In this document: piece by piece, positions 15,172 to 23,388 of the stretch | Numbering within the stretch: the stretch's first letter is position 1 | Layout: each line of letters starts with the position of its first letter | Origin: Desertimonas flava | GTDB lineage: Bacteria; Actinomycetota; Acidimicrobiia; Acidimicrobiales; Ilumatobacteraceae | Assembly (NCBI RefSeq): GCF_003426815.1 | Contig: NZ_QKYK01000026.1 | Coordinates: 23,080-87,079 of the forward strand | Direction of reading: 5' to 3' | DNA: 64,000 nt | Notes under the pieces: generated by a model | The model's database searches: none | What the model was told of the DNA's origin: nothing | Seen by the model: the letters and a program-made list of their open reading frames with translations, nothing else | Position numbers and translations under genes: made by a program

Positions 15172-16552
15172 GGTGCACCCGCTCGGGGATCTCGTAGGGC
15201 GTCGGGAGGTCGACGTCGCCCGTGTCCCGCCATCGGCGGGCCATGCCACGCAGAACGCTGACCGCGCCGACGGCCATCGCCGTGTACACGACGACGATCA
15301 CCACGAGGCTGATCCAGATGTTCCCGCTCTGCGTGACGGCGTCCTCCACCCGCATCACGCCGAACACGATCCACGGTTGGCGGCCGACCTCGGTCGTCGT
15401 CCACCCGGACTCCAGGGCGACCACCGAGAGGATGCCCGCAGCGAGGGCGGCGCGCAGGAACCAGCGGCCGGCGAACACGTCGGCGCCAGGGTCGCGCCGG
15501 GAGCGCCGCCAGCGCCAGCCGAACCACAGGGCGATCAGCGCCATCACCACACCGGCGCCGATCATGATCTGGAAGGCGAGATGGACGACATTGGCCGGCG
15601 GGCGGTCTTCGACGGGGAACTCGCTCAGACCGGGAACGGCGCGGTCGATGTTGGCCCGCGAGATCAGCGAGCCGAGCCACGGGATGGGGATGCCGAACCT
15701 CACGTCACCGTCGACCAAGACGCCGCCGAGCCACAACGGGGCTCGCGTCTCGGGATCGGCGGCGAGCTCCATCGCGGCGAGCTTCGACGGCTGGTCGCTC
15801 GCCAGGCGCATGCCGCCGATGTGACCAATGAACGGCTGGATCACCGCACCGACGGCGGCGAACGTGAACGGGACGGTGAATCCGAGGCGATGGTGGCGAT
15901 CGCGGCGGCCGCGCATCATGCCGACGGCGTACACCGCGGCGGTGACGAACCCGGCGACCATGTAGGCGGCGACGAACATGTGGGTGAACTGCTGCCAGAC
16001 GGCCCCGTTGAAGATCGCGCCGAGCGGATCGACGTCGGTGACGTTCAGGCTGCCGTCGGGCAGCGGCGGGCCGAGCTCGAACCCGGCGGGAGCATTCATC
16101 CAGGCGTTGACGGCGAGCACGCAGAACGTGCCGAACACTCCGGAGATGATCATCGGGATCAGCGTCCGCAGGTGGATCTTCGGCGGCAGGCGGTTCCAGC
16201 CGTAGAGGTAGATGCCCATGAAGATCGCCTCGACGAAGAAGGCGATCCCCTCGAGCGCGAACGGCAGGCCGAGGACGTCGCCGAACGTCGACATCAGCTC
16301 GGGCCACAGCAGGCCCATCTCGAAGCTGAGGATCGTGCCGGACACGGCGCCCACGGCGAACAGCACGGCCGCCGCCTTGGCCCACTTGTGGGCGAGGTCG
16401 AGGGCCGCCTGGTCGTTGTCACGGATGCCGCGCCGGTGGACGACGTAGATCATGGCCGGGAAGGCGACGCCGAAGCACGACAGGATGATGTGGAACCCGA
16501 GCGACAGCGCCATCTGGTAGCGCGCCGCCATCAGGTTCTCGAGAGCCAGCAA
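15158..16552 (-). CDS. cydA: Cytochrome bd oxidase subunit I
   Basis: 464 residues. His21 in LSLGFHIIL is the heme b595 ligand; the second heme ligand region is [13 protein letters not shown]. The GRQPW motif ([14 protein letters not shown]) is present. The quinol-binding Q-loop is of the short type seen in CIO-like oxidases. It is the catalytic subunit of the bd oxidase and supports respiration at low O2 or with poisons of heme-copper oxidases. First gene of the two-gene operon. Confidence 0.93.
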   Translation of the reverse strand: MLALENLMAARYQMALSLGFHIILSCFGVAFPAMIYVVHRRGIRDNDQAALDLAHKWAKAAAVLFAVGAVSGTILSFEMGLLWPELMSTFGDVLGLPFALEGIAFFVEAIFMGIYLYGWNRLPPKIHLRTLIPMIISGVFGTFCVLAVNAWMNAPAGFELGPPLPDGSLNVTDVDPLGAIFNGAVWQQFTHMFVAAYMVAGFVTAAVYAVGMMRGRRDRHHRLGFTVPFTFAAVGAVIQPFIGHIGGMRLASDQPSKLAAMELAADPETRAPLWLGGVLVDGDVRFGIPIPWLGSLISRANIDRAVPGLSEFPVEDRPPANVVHLAFQIMIGAGVVMALIALWFGWRWRRSRRDPGADVFAGRWFLRAALAAGILSVVALESGWTTTEVGRQPWIVFGVMRVEDAVTQSGNIWISLVVIVVVYTAMAVGAVSVLRGMARRWRDTGDVDLPTPYEIPERVHHEPR

Positions 16553-16654
16553 GGCCGTACCTCCTCCGGTCGTCCACTCCAGTCAAGCAGTCGGCCGGGG
16601 GTGCCGTCCGGTTCCGTGATCCCCGTCACCCGCCGCCGGGCCGGGCGACGAGGT

Positions 16655-18259
16655 TCAGGAGACGAGGCGGCGGGCGATGACCTTGAGACAGAGCGTCTCG
16701 TCGGCGCCCTCGAAGATCGACAGCACCCGGGCGTCGACGAAGAGACGGCTCACCGTGAACTCCTCGGCGTAGCCCATGCCGCCGTGGATCTGCATCGCCT
16801 CGCGGGTGACCCACTCGGCCGCCTTGCAGACGTACGCCTTCACCATGCTCGCCTCCGTGGCCCCTTCCCCCTTGGCCATCAGCGTGGCGACGTGGTACGC
16901 CGACTGCCGGGCCGCCTGGATGAGCACGGCCATGCGGCCGAGCTTGGCCTGCGTCAGTTGGTACTCGACGATGTTGGAGCCGAAGACCTTGCGGTTGCTG
17001 GCGTAGTCGAGCGCTTCGGCGTAGGCGGCCTGCATCACGCCGATCGCCCGGGCGGCGGTCTGCAGCCGGCCGTTCTCGAAACCCTCCATCTGGTAGTAGA
17101 AGCCGCGACCCAGGCCGTCTTCCCCGCCGATGAGGTGATCGGCCGGGACCCACCAGTTCTCGAGGGCGACCTCGTAGCTGTGCATCCCGCGGTAGCCGAT
17201 CGTGTCGATCGGGCGACCTTCCATCTTGCCGTGCTGGCCGTTGATGGTGATCCCGTCCTGGGTGAACTGGAAGCCGTGGCCGTCACCTTGGGGCTTGGGG
17301 ACGATGAACAGGCTGAGGCCCCGATGGCTCTTGGAGCGGTCGGGATCGGTCCGGGCGAGCAGCATCAGCACGTTGGCCCGGGCGGCGAACGTGCACCACG
17401 TCTTCACACCGTTGATGACGTAGCCCGCGGAGCCGTCGGGCCCGGGGGCGGGGGTGGCTGTGACCTTGAGCCCGGCGACGTCGCTGCCGTAGTCGGGCTC
17501 GGTGACGGCGACGGCGGCCATCACCTCGGCGGTGGCCAGCTTGGGCAGCCATTCGAGCTTCTGTTCCTCCGTGCCGCCCTTCACGAGCGCCCTGGTGAGG
17601 ATCTCCGGCCGTGTGATGAGCGAGCCGCCGATTCCGAGGCTCGCCCGGCTGAGCTCCTCGGTGGCGATCACCATCGCCACGTACTCGCTGTCGCCACCCT
17701 CGCTGAAGCCGCCGTACTCGGCGGGGACCGACAGGCCGAACGCGCCGATCTCGGCGAGACCGGCGATCACCTCCTCGGGCACGTCGCCGTTGGTGCGGTG
17801 GACGTGCTCGGCGTGGGGGGCCACGACGTTGGCGGCGAACGAGCGGAACGTGTCCTGGACGAGCTCCATGTCGGCATCGAGGTGGCGCGGTCCCTCGGTG
17901 GAGGCCAGCGACGCGAGGAACGCCGGGTCGCGGTAGGCGGCCAGCGCCGGGCGGGCGGGGTCGAACACGTCGGCAGCGACGTCCCAGAGGCTCTCGCGAC
18001 CGGCGACCCGAGTGATGAGGTCGTGCACCATGTCGGCGGCAAAGGCGCACGTGATCGCCGCCTCGGCGTCGCCCTTGGCGCCGTAGTCGAGCAACACCCT
18101 CGCCGTCGCCGCAGCCGATGCGGCGTGGGCGATGTCGTAGGCGACCACCTGGTTGGCGTCGGGACCGCCCTCGGCCTGCAGTTTGGCGAGGGCGGCCTTC
18201 ACCACGGAGTCGGCGAGGTCGACGAGACCGGCAGCAGCGGTGAGGTCGGGCGTGCTCAT
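16655..18259 (-). CDS. Acyl-CoA dehydrogenase with N-terminal helical extension
   Basis: 534 residues from ATG 18259. Residues ~145-534 are a normal acyl-CoA dehydrogenase (VTEPDYGSDVAGLKVTA, GVKTWCTFA FAD/substrate loop, QIHGGMGYAEEF, IFEGADETLC near the end). The first ~130 residues are an alanine-rich helical extension (LADSVVKAALAKLQAEGG ...) that looks like a copy of the family's C-terminal helical bundle. It oxidises an acyl-CoA to enoyl-CoA with FAD; the chain type is unknown. A palindromic operator-like site sits 12 bp upstream of the start. Confidence 0.85.
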   Translation of the reverse strand: MSTPDLTAAAGLVDLADSVVKAALAKLQAEGGPDANQVVAYDIAHAASAAATARVLLDYGAKGDAEAAITCAFAADMVHDLITRVAGRESLWDVAADVFDPARPALAAYRDPAFLASLASTEGPRHLDADMELVQDTFRSFAANVVAPHAEHVHRTNGDVPEEVIAGLAEIGAFGLSVPAEYGGFSEGGDSEYVAMVIATEELSRASLGIGGSLITRPEILTRALVKGGTEEQKLEWLPKLATAEVMAAVAVTEPDYGSDVAGLKVTATPAPGPDGSAGYVINGVKTWCTFAARANVLMLLARTDPDRSKSHRGLSLFIVPKPQGDGHGFQFTQDGITINGQHGKMEGRPIDTIGYRGMHSYEVALENWWVPADHLIGGEDGLGRGFYYQMEGFENGRLQTAARAIGVMQAAYAEALDYASNRKVFGSNIVEYQLTQAKLGRMAVLIQAARQSAYHVATLMAKGEGATEASMVKAYVCKAAEWVTREAMQIHGGMGYAEEFTVSRLFVDARVLSIFEGADETLCLKVIARRLVS

Positions 18260-18270
18260 GGCTCGCGACC

Positions 18271-18284
18271 TTACCGACCGGTAA
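18271..18284. promoter_or_regulatory. Palindromic operator candidate (TetR type) before the acyl-CoA dehydrogenase
   Basis: TTACCG-AC-CGGTAA, perfect 6-base arms, 12 bp upstream of the dehydrogenase start. Fatty-acid regulators of the TetR family often bind such sites. Which regulator uses it is unknown. Confidence 0.45.
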
Positions 18285-18389
18285 TTCTGCGGCTCGTACG
18301 CGCCGCGACGTGCCATCCGTCGCATCCTCGGAGGCTCGCGCCGGTGCTGATGGCGTGGCTGGTGCCGTCCGATCGTGTAGCAAGGGGTC

Positions 18390-19697
18390 GTGAGCGCGCG
18401 GTCGGAGCACAATCGGCGGATTGCGCCGCCGGAGTGGGTCTCCGGTGATCTGCCTCCCATCGTGCGCGACCCGTCGGAGCCGGTCGAGCGCAAGAAGAAG
18501 TTCAAGCCGCTGCGGTTCGGCATCAAGACGGTCGGGTTCCTGCTGGCTGCCAACTTCTTCGTGCTGCCGATCCTCCCGCGGTTCCGTGACGCCGCCGAGA
18601 ATCTCACCAAGGTCGAGCCGCTGCTGCTCGTGCTCGGCCTGGCGCTGCAGGTCGGGGCCTGGTCGGCGTACTCGCTGCTCACCCGCGCCGCCTTGGGAGA
18701 GGCCGGCAAGACGATCTCGCACATGCGGATGTTCCGCATCCAGATGAGCTCGAAGGCCCTCACGCTCATCGTCCCGGGCGGCAACGCCGCCGGAGGGGCG
18801 CTCGGCTACCGGTTGCTCACGCTGTCGGGCATCCGTGGTGCCGACGCCGGGTTCGCCATGGCCACCGCCGGCGTCGGCTCAGCCCTGGTGCTCAACATCA
18901 TCTTCTGGGGTGCCGTGCTGGTCTCGATCCCCAGCCGCGGCGTCAACGGTCTGTACGCCACAGCGGCCCTCGTCGGTGTGGTGACGATGTTCGTCGTCGC
19001 GATGCTGGTGCTCGGCCTGATGCACGGCCAGGGCCGGGCCGAGCGCATCGTGCGCCGGATTGCCGCCAAGTTCCGGCTCAGCGGCGACAAGGCCGTGAGC
19101 GTGCTGCGCCAGATCGGCAGCCGCGTCGAGGAGTTGATCGACGATCGCCGGCTGTTGAAGCGGGTCGCCGGTTGGGCGGCGCTGGCGTGGTTGCTCGATG
19201 CGACGTCGCTGTGGATGTTCCTGCGCGCGTACCACGACCAGGCGATGGATCCCGATGGGCTGCTCGTGGCGTTCGGGCTGGCCAACGTCGTCGCCTCGGT
19301 GCCGCTCACCCCGGGAGGCCTGGGCTACGTCGACGGCGTCTACGTCGGCTCCCTCGTCGGCTTCGGGATGCCCAGGACGCCGGCCGGTCTCGGCGTCGCG
19401 TCGTACCGCCTCGCCCAGTGGGCGTTCCCGATCATCGTCGGCGCGTTCTTCTACCTCACGCTCCGAGTGGGGCCGTGGAGCATCGCCCGGCGGGAGCGAC
19501 TGAAGGCGATGCGCGAACTCGTTCGCGATGCGGAGAGCACCCACGAGTCGAGCATGGACTTCCTCATGCGCGCCTGGCCCAAGCGGCCGGTGCGGAGAAT
19601 GCCCGACGTCCAGATCCCGGTCGAGGATGCCGAGGAAGCGGCCCGCGCCGAAGCGATCGAGGCGCTGGAATCCGAGCAGGATCCCGCCGACACCTGA
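18390..19697 (+). CDS. YbhN/UPF0104 family membrane protein (LPG-synthase transmembrane-like)
   Basis: 435 residues, GTG start. After a basic cytoplasmic N-terminus there are about 8 helices. The flippase-like family motif VPGGNAAGGALGYRLL is near residue 130 and the C-terminal motif VPLTPGGLGYVDGVYVG near 310. A charged acidic tail follows (EDAEEAARAEAIEALESE). Related domains flip or host lipids in MprF proteins. No synthase domain is fused here, so the substrate is unknown. Confidence 0.8.
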   Translation: MSARSEHNRRIAPPEWVSGDLPPIVRDPSEPVERKKKFKPLRFGIKTVGFLLAANFFVLPILPRFRDAAENLTKVEPLLLVLGLALQVGAWSAYSLLTRAALGEAGKTISHMRMFRIQMSSKALTLIVPGGNAAGGALGYRLLTLSGIRGADAGFAMATAGVGSALVLNIIFWGAVLVSIPSRGVNGLYATAALVGVVTMFVVAMLVLGLMHGQGRAERIVRRIAAKFRLSGDKAVSVLRQIGSRVEELIDDRRLLKRVAGWAALAWLLDATSLWMFLRAYHDQAMDPDGLLVAFGLANVVASVPLTPGGLGYVDGVYVGSLVGFGMPRTPAGLGVASYRLAQWAFPIIVGAFFYLTLRVGPWSIARRERLKAMRELVRDAESTHESSMDFLMRAWPKRPVRRMPDVQIPVEDAEEAARAEAIEALESEQDPADT

Positions 19698-19708
19698 CGC
19701 GCGTCAGG
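19693..19708. terminator. 16-bp perfect palindrome holding both stop codons of convergent genes
   Basis: CCTGACGC-GCGTCAGG spans the TGA of the YbhN-like gene (19695-19697) and the stop of the DksA-type gene (19704-19706 on the other strand). No spacer and no T-run. It may be a weak bidirectional terminator or chance. Confidence 0.3.
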
Positions 19709-20030
19709 CGCAGTCGCGACAGGTGGTGGTGTCGGGGAGCGCTTCGAGGCGTTCGTCACCGATCGGCTGGCCGCACTCGGAGCAGCGCCCGTAGTCGCCG
19801 GCGGCTTCCTGGGCGAGGGATCGCTCGGCTGCGGCGAGGGCACCACGGGCCTCCTCGAGGATGCGCCGCGTGGTGTCGCGGTCTTCCTGGATGACGTCGC
19901 GGTTGCCGAGCAGCTGCTCGTACTCGACTTCGAGCTCGGCCACGCGGGCGCGCGCCTGGTCACGCTCCGCCTCGAGGCGTGCGTGCAGATCGGCGTCAGC
20001 GGCGGTGGGGACAGGCTGTGAAGTGGTCAT
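19704..20030 (-). CDS. DksA/TraR-type C4 zinc-finger protein
   Basis: 108 residues from ATG 20030, which has GGAG upstream. A long coiled coil (LEAERDQARARVAELEVEYEQLL ...) is followed by a C-terminal zinc finger with CSECGQPI and TCRDC. Such proteins enter the RNA polymerase secondary channel or bind the ribosome; actinobacterial forms resemble RbpA-independent DksA homologues of unclear target. A TTG start 63 bp further upstream would add a low-complexity Pro-rich stretch and is less likely. Confidence 0.8.
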   Translation of the reverse strand: MTTSQPVPTAADADLHARLEAERDQARARVAELEVEYEQLLGNRDVIQEDRDTTRRILEEARGALAAAERSLAQEAAGDYGRCSECGQPIGDERLEALPDTTTCRDCA

Positions 20031-20095
20031 CGGAGACTCCGGTGTGGTCAGTGGATCATCCGGCCGGGGCTGACCAGTCGGGTGATCCGTCAACG

Positions 20096-21439
20096 CTACC
20101 GAGCGGTCCCGGCGGCGGGGGCGATGGTTTCACGTCCGGCGCCGCCGGTGAGCGCGGGCAGTCCGTTGGCGTGGGCCAGGGCGGCCGCCTCGCCGCGGGT
20201 GGTGACGTCGAGCTTGCGCAGGATGTTGGCGACGTGGAACTTCACCGTGTGTGCGGTGATGGTGAGCGCCTCGGCGATCTGGGCGTTGCGCTCACCGCGG
20301 GCCACCAGCGTCAGCACCTCGAGTTCGCGGGGGTTGAGCACCGAGAGCGGTGAATCGGCCTCGGCGGTGGTGATGGCGAGAGGAACGCGGACGGTGACCG
20401 TCGACCCCCAGCCGGGGACGGCATCGACGTCGAGCCGCGCCGAGAGGGCGTCGAGCCGCTCGCCGATCGGCGACGTGCGCAGCGCGTCGGCGTCGAGGCT
20501 CCCCGGTCCGTCGTCACGAACGGAGATGACGAGGAATCCGCCTTCGGGCCGCCACGCGAGCCGCAGCCTGGACACGTCGGCCTGGTCGCCGGCTGCCATC
20601 ACGAGCGAGCGGGAGACGGCGCGCGCAGCGTGGGCGATCCCGGCCGGGATGCTCGGGCCGGTTCCGGGGCCGGCCAGCTCGAGCCGCGCGGCGGCGAAGC
20701 GCACCTGGGGCGCGAGCTGGTCGCGCAGCCGCTCGAACGCCGCGTCGAGCGGCTCCTCGCTCATGTCGCGGTTGCGATGGCCGCGCTCGCGCAGCTCGAT
20801 CAGTGCCGTCGTCGCCAGCTCAACGGCCGCCGCACGGGCCGAGCCGTCGGGGACGTCGCGTGCACGGAGCGCGGTGAGGATGCCGCTCAACGTCGCTTCG
20901 TGGGTCTCGCCGAGCTCGGCGATCGCCCTGGCCCGCTCCTGCGCGGCGGCGAGGGTGGAGGCCAGGAACCCTGGTGCGGCGCTGACCGATCGGTCGATCC
21001 AGGTCAGCGCGGCGACGTCGCAGAGGCCGGCGATGGCGTCGACGTCGATGTGCTCGGTGCCCATGCCGGCGGGGCCGTCGAGGGCGACTACGAACACCGA
21101 CCCGGTGGCATTCGGTGGTACCGACCGCACGGCGAGCACTCGATGCTCCGCGCCCGCGAGCAGCATCGGGCCGACCCATCGCTCTCCCGGCGTGAGGGCA
21201 TCGTGGAGCCCGCCGAGCTCGGCGCTGGTCACGCGGTCCGCCGGCTCGACGGAACTGACCTTGAGCGGGGAGTGCGAGCAGTCGCCGGTGAGCACGGCGA
21301 CGAGTGGCCGGCGCCCCGACGGCGCGACATCGGCCATCAGATCGGCCAGACGGTCCATCACGTGCTCGATGGGCGCGGCGAACAGGTCCAAGGCGGCGTG
21401 GAGGGCCCAGCCGGCATCGACCCTGGTGGCGGTCGTCAC
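20096..21439 (-). CDS. LuxR-type regulator with built-in histidine-kinase-like ATPase domain
   Basis: 447 residues, GTG start. An N-terminal sensory, GAF-like region (~1-150) leads into a dimerisation helix. A HATPase domain follows with the N/G-box pattern DDGPGSLDAD ... IGERLDAL ... GWGSTVTVRVPL (~310-370). The C-terminal HTH of the NarL/LuxR type (NPRELEVLTLVARGERNAQ) covers ~385-435. There is no receiver domain and no obvious phospho-His. It would sense a ligand or ATP state and bind DNA directly. Divergent from a quinone oxidoreductase with an inverted repeat in between. Confidence 0.8.
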   Translation of the reverse strand: MTTATRVDAGWALHAALDLFAAPIEHVMDRLADLMADVAPSGRRPLVAVLTGDCSHSPLKVSSVEPADRVTSAELGGLHDALTPGERWVGPMLLAGAEHRVLAVRSVPPNATGSVFVVALDGPAGMGTEHIDVDAIAGLCDVAALTWIDRSVSAAPGFLASTLAAAQERARAIAELGETHEATLSGILTALRARDVPDGSARAAAVELATTALIELRERGHRNRDMSEEPLDAAFERLRDQLAPQVRFAAARLELAGPGTGPSIPAGIAHAARAVSRSLVMAAGDQADVSRLRLAWRPEGGFLVISVRDDGPGSLDADALRTSPIGERLDALSARLDVDAVPGWGSTVTVRVPLAITTAEADSPLSVLNPRELEVLTLVARGERNAQIAEALTITAHTVKFHVANILRKLDVTTRGEAAALAHANGLPALTGGAGRETIAPAAGTAR

Positions 21440-21473
21440 GGGCTCAGGCTAGCCGCGACGATGCCGGCCGCGG

Positions 21474-21510
21474 CTCGCCGTTCGGCGAGGAGGACTGCCC
21501 GAACGGCGAG
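21474..21510. promoter_or_regulatory. Inverted repeat between divergent regulator and oxidoreductase
   Basis: Perfect 12-base arms CTCGCCGTTCGG (21474-21485) and CCGAACGGCGAG (21499-21510) with a 13-nt spacer. The left arm can also fold on itself (CTCGCC-GTTC-GGCGAG). It is a candidate operator for the neighbouring LuxR-type regulator, or a hairpin in the leader of the oxidoreductase mRNA. Confidence 0.4.
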
Positions 21511-21586
21511 GTCGCGCCGCGTCTCGTCCTGCGCATCGTGGACGGCAGCCCGCGAGGAGCGGACGGACACGAATGGAGCAGTAGTC

Positions 21587-22531
21587 ATGCGAGCAGTGAG
21601 ATTCGACCGGTACGGCGGTGTGGACGTCTTGGAGGTCCGCGACGTCGACGATCCCGTCGCCGCCGAGGGGCGTGTCGTCGTGGAGGTGAGAGCGGCCGGT
21701 GTCAATCCCGGTGAGATGGCGATCCGCGAGGGCTTCCTGCACGACCGCTGGCCGGCGACGTTCCCGTCGGGACAGGGGAGTGACCTCGCCGGCGTGGTGG
21801 TCGCCGTCGGCGACGGCGAGACGTCGTGGAAGGTCGGCGACGAGGTGTTGGGCTTCAGCCACGAGCGCTCGTCGCATGCCGAACTGGTCGCCGTGCCGTG
21901 GCAGCAGCTGGTGGCCAAGCCGGCGGGAACGCCCTGGGAGGTCGCCGGGTCGCTCTACGTCGCCGGCGTCACGGGAGCGATCGCCTCCCTGGTGGTCGCC
22001 CCGCAGGCGGGCGAGGTCGTCGTCGTGTCGGCGGCCGCCGGCGGTGTGGGCGGCGTCGCCGCCCAGATGTCGGTGCGCGCCGGCGCCACGGTGATCGGCC
22101 TGGCGAGCGAGCGTCACCACGACTGGCTCCGCAGCCGTGGCGTGGTGCCCGTCGCGTACGGCGACGGCCAGGAGCAGCGCATCCGTCGGGCCGCCGGAGA
22201 GCGACCGATCGCCGCGTTCATCGACACGTTCGGTCGCGGCACGGGTGCGGCGACCTCGGACGGGTACATGGCGCTGGCCGTCGCCCTCGGCGTGCCGGCG
22301 TCACGCATCGAGACCGTGATCGACTTCGCCGGAGCGGCCGAGATCGGCGCCAACGCGGTCGGCGGCGACCACCCCGATCCGCGCCCGATCCTGACCGAGC
22401 TGGCCGGCCTCGTCGCCACCGGCGATCTCGACGTGCCGATCGCCGCGACGTACCCGCTCGAGCAGGTGCGCGACGCCTACCGCGACGTCGAGCGCCGGCA
22501 TACCCGCGGCAAGATCGTCCTCCTGCCGTGA
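21587..22531 (+). CDS. NAD(P)H quinone oxidoreductase-like (MDR family, zinc-free)
   Basis: 314 residues from ATG 21587 (SD GGAG 12 nt upstream). Medium-chain dehydrogenase fold: GroES-like domain with AAGVNPGEMAIREG, then a nucleotide-binding domain with VSAAAGGVGGVAAQ, ending KIVLLP. No structural or catalytic zinc cysteines, so it belongs to the quinone oxidoreductase (Qor) side. It probably reduces quinones or enones with NADPH. It may be controlled by the divergent LuxR-type regulator. Confidence 0.8.
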   Translation: MRAVRFDRYGGVDVLEVRDVDDPVAAEGRVVVEVRAAGVNPGEMAIREGFLHDRWPATFPSGQGSDLAGVVVAVGDGETSWKVGDEVLGFSHERSSHAELVAVPWQQLVAKPAGTPWEVAGSLYVAGVTGAIASLVVAPQAGEVVVVSAAAGGVGGVAAQMSVRAGATVIGLASERHHDWLRSRGVVPVAYGDGQEQRIRRAAGERPIAAFIDTFGRGTGAATSDGYMALAVALGVPASRIETVIDFAGAAEIGANAVGGDHPDPRPILTELAGLVATGDLDVPIAATYPLEQVRDAYRDVERRHTRGKIVLLP

Positions 22532-22557
22532 GCCGCCGCCGGTAGCGTCGGCGGGCG

Positions 22558-23376
22558 ATGCTCGATCCTGGCGCCGTGTTGGCGTGGGGCGTGCCCCGGC
22601 TGCGCGATCTGCCGTGGCGGGCGACCCGGGACCCCTGGCACATCCTCGTGGCCGAGGTGATGCTCCAGCAGACGCAAGCCGAGCGCGTCGCGCCGAAGTG
22701 GGAGGCATTCCGGGCCGACTTCCCGACGCCGTCGGTCACGGCAGCCGCCGCGCTCGGCGACGTGCTGCGCCTGTGGCAGGGCCTCGGGTATCCGCGTCGG
22801 GCCAGAAACCTCCGCGACGCCGCCGTGGCGATGGTCGACCGGCATCGCGGCGAGGTGCCGGACCGTCTCGACGATCTGCTCGCCCTTCCGGGCATCGGCC
22901 CGTACACGGCGCGGGCGGTGCTGGTGTTCGCCTACGAGCGCGACGAAGCAGTCGTCGACACCAACATCGCCCGCGTCCTCGCACGCGTGGCCGGGGAGCG
23001 GCTCACGGCGAAGCGCGCCCAGGCGCTCGCCGATTCGCTCGTCCCGCGTGGTGACGGATGGGCGTGGAACCAGGTGCTGATGGACCTCGGCGCCCAGCTC
23101 TGCCGGCCCGACCCGAAGTGTGAGCGATGTCCCGCGACATCGCGATGCGCGTGGTACCGATCCGGACGCTTGGCACCTGACCCGGCGGTCGGCTCGGCCG
23201 GGGTCAGCACCCGCCAGGGCCGGTTCGAGGGCAGCGCCCGCCAGGCCCGTGGCAAGGTGCTCCACGCCTTGGCCGGGGGAGCGGCACCGGCCGCGGCGTT
23301 TCCCGCCGACATCGTGGCGACGCTCCTCGCCGACCGGCTCGTCGTCGCCGACGGCCCGCTGCTCCGCCTCCCGTGA
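22558..23376 (+). CDS. mutY: A/G-specific adenine glycosylase
   Basis: 272 residues. It removes A mispaired with 8-oxoG in base excision repair. Catalytic Glu33 in VAEVMLQQTQ; helix-hairpin-helix LPGIGPYTARAV with the catalytic Asp in VVDTNIARVL; [4Fe-4S] ligands C-x6-C-x2-C-x5-C (CRPDPKCERCPATSRC). The C-terminal 8-oxoG-recognition domain is reduced to ~60 residues, shorter than the E. coli enzyme (350). -10-like TAGCGT (22543-22548) is 9 nt before the ATG: leaderless start. Confidence 0.92.
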   Translation: MLDPGAVLAWGVPRLRDLPWRATRDPWHILVAEVMLQQTQAERVAPKWEAFRADFPTPSVTAAAALGDVLRLWQGLGYPRRARNLRDAAVAMVDRHRGEVPDRLDDLLALPGIGPYTARAVLVFAYERDEAVVDTNIARVLARVAGERLTAKRAQALADSLVPRGDGWAWNQVLMDLGAQLCRPDPKCERCPATSRCAWYRSGRLAPDPAVGSAGVSTRQGRFEGSARQARGKVLHALAGGAAPAAAFPADIVATLLADRLVVADGPLLRLP

Positions 23377-23388
23377 GCGGGCGAGCGC

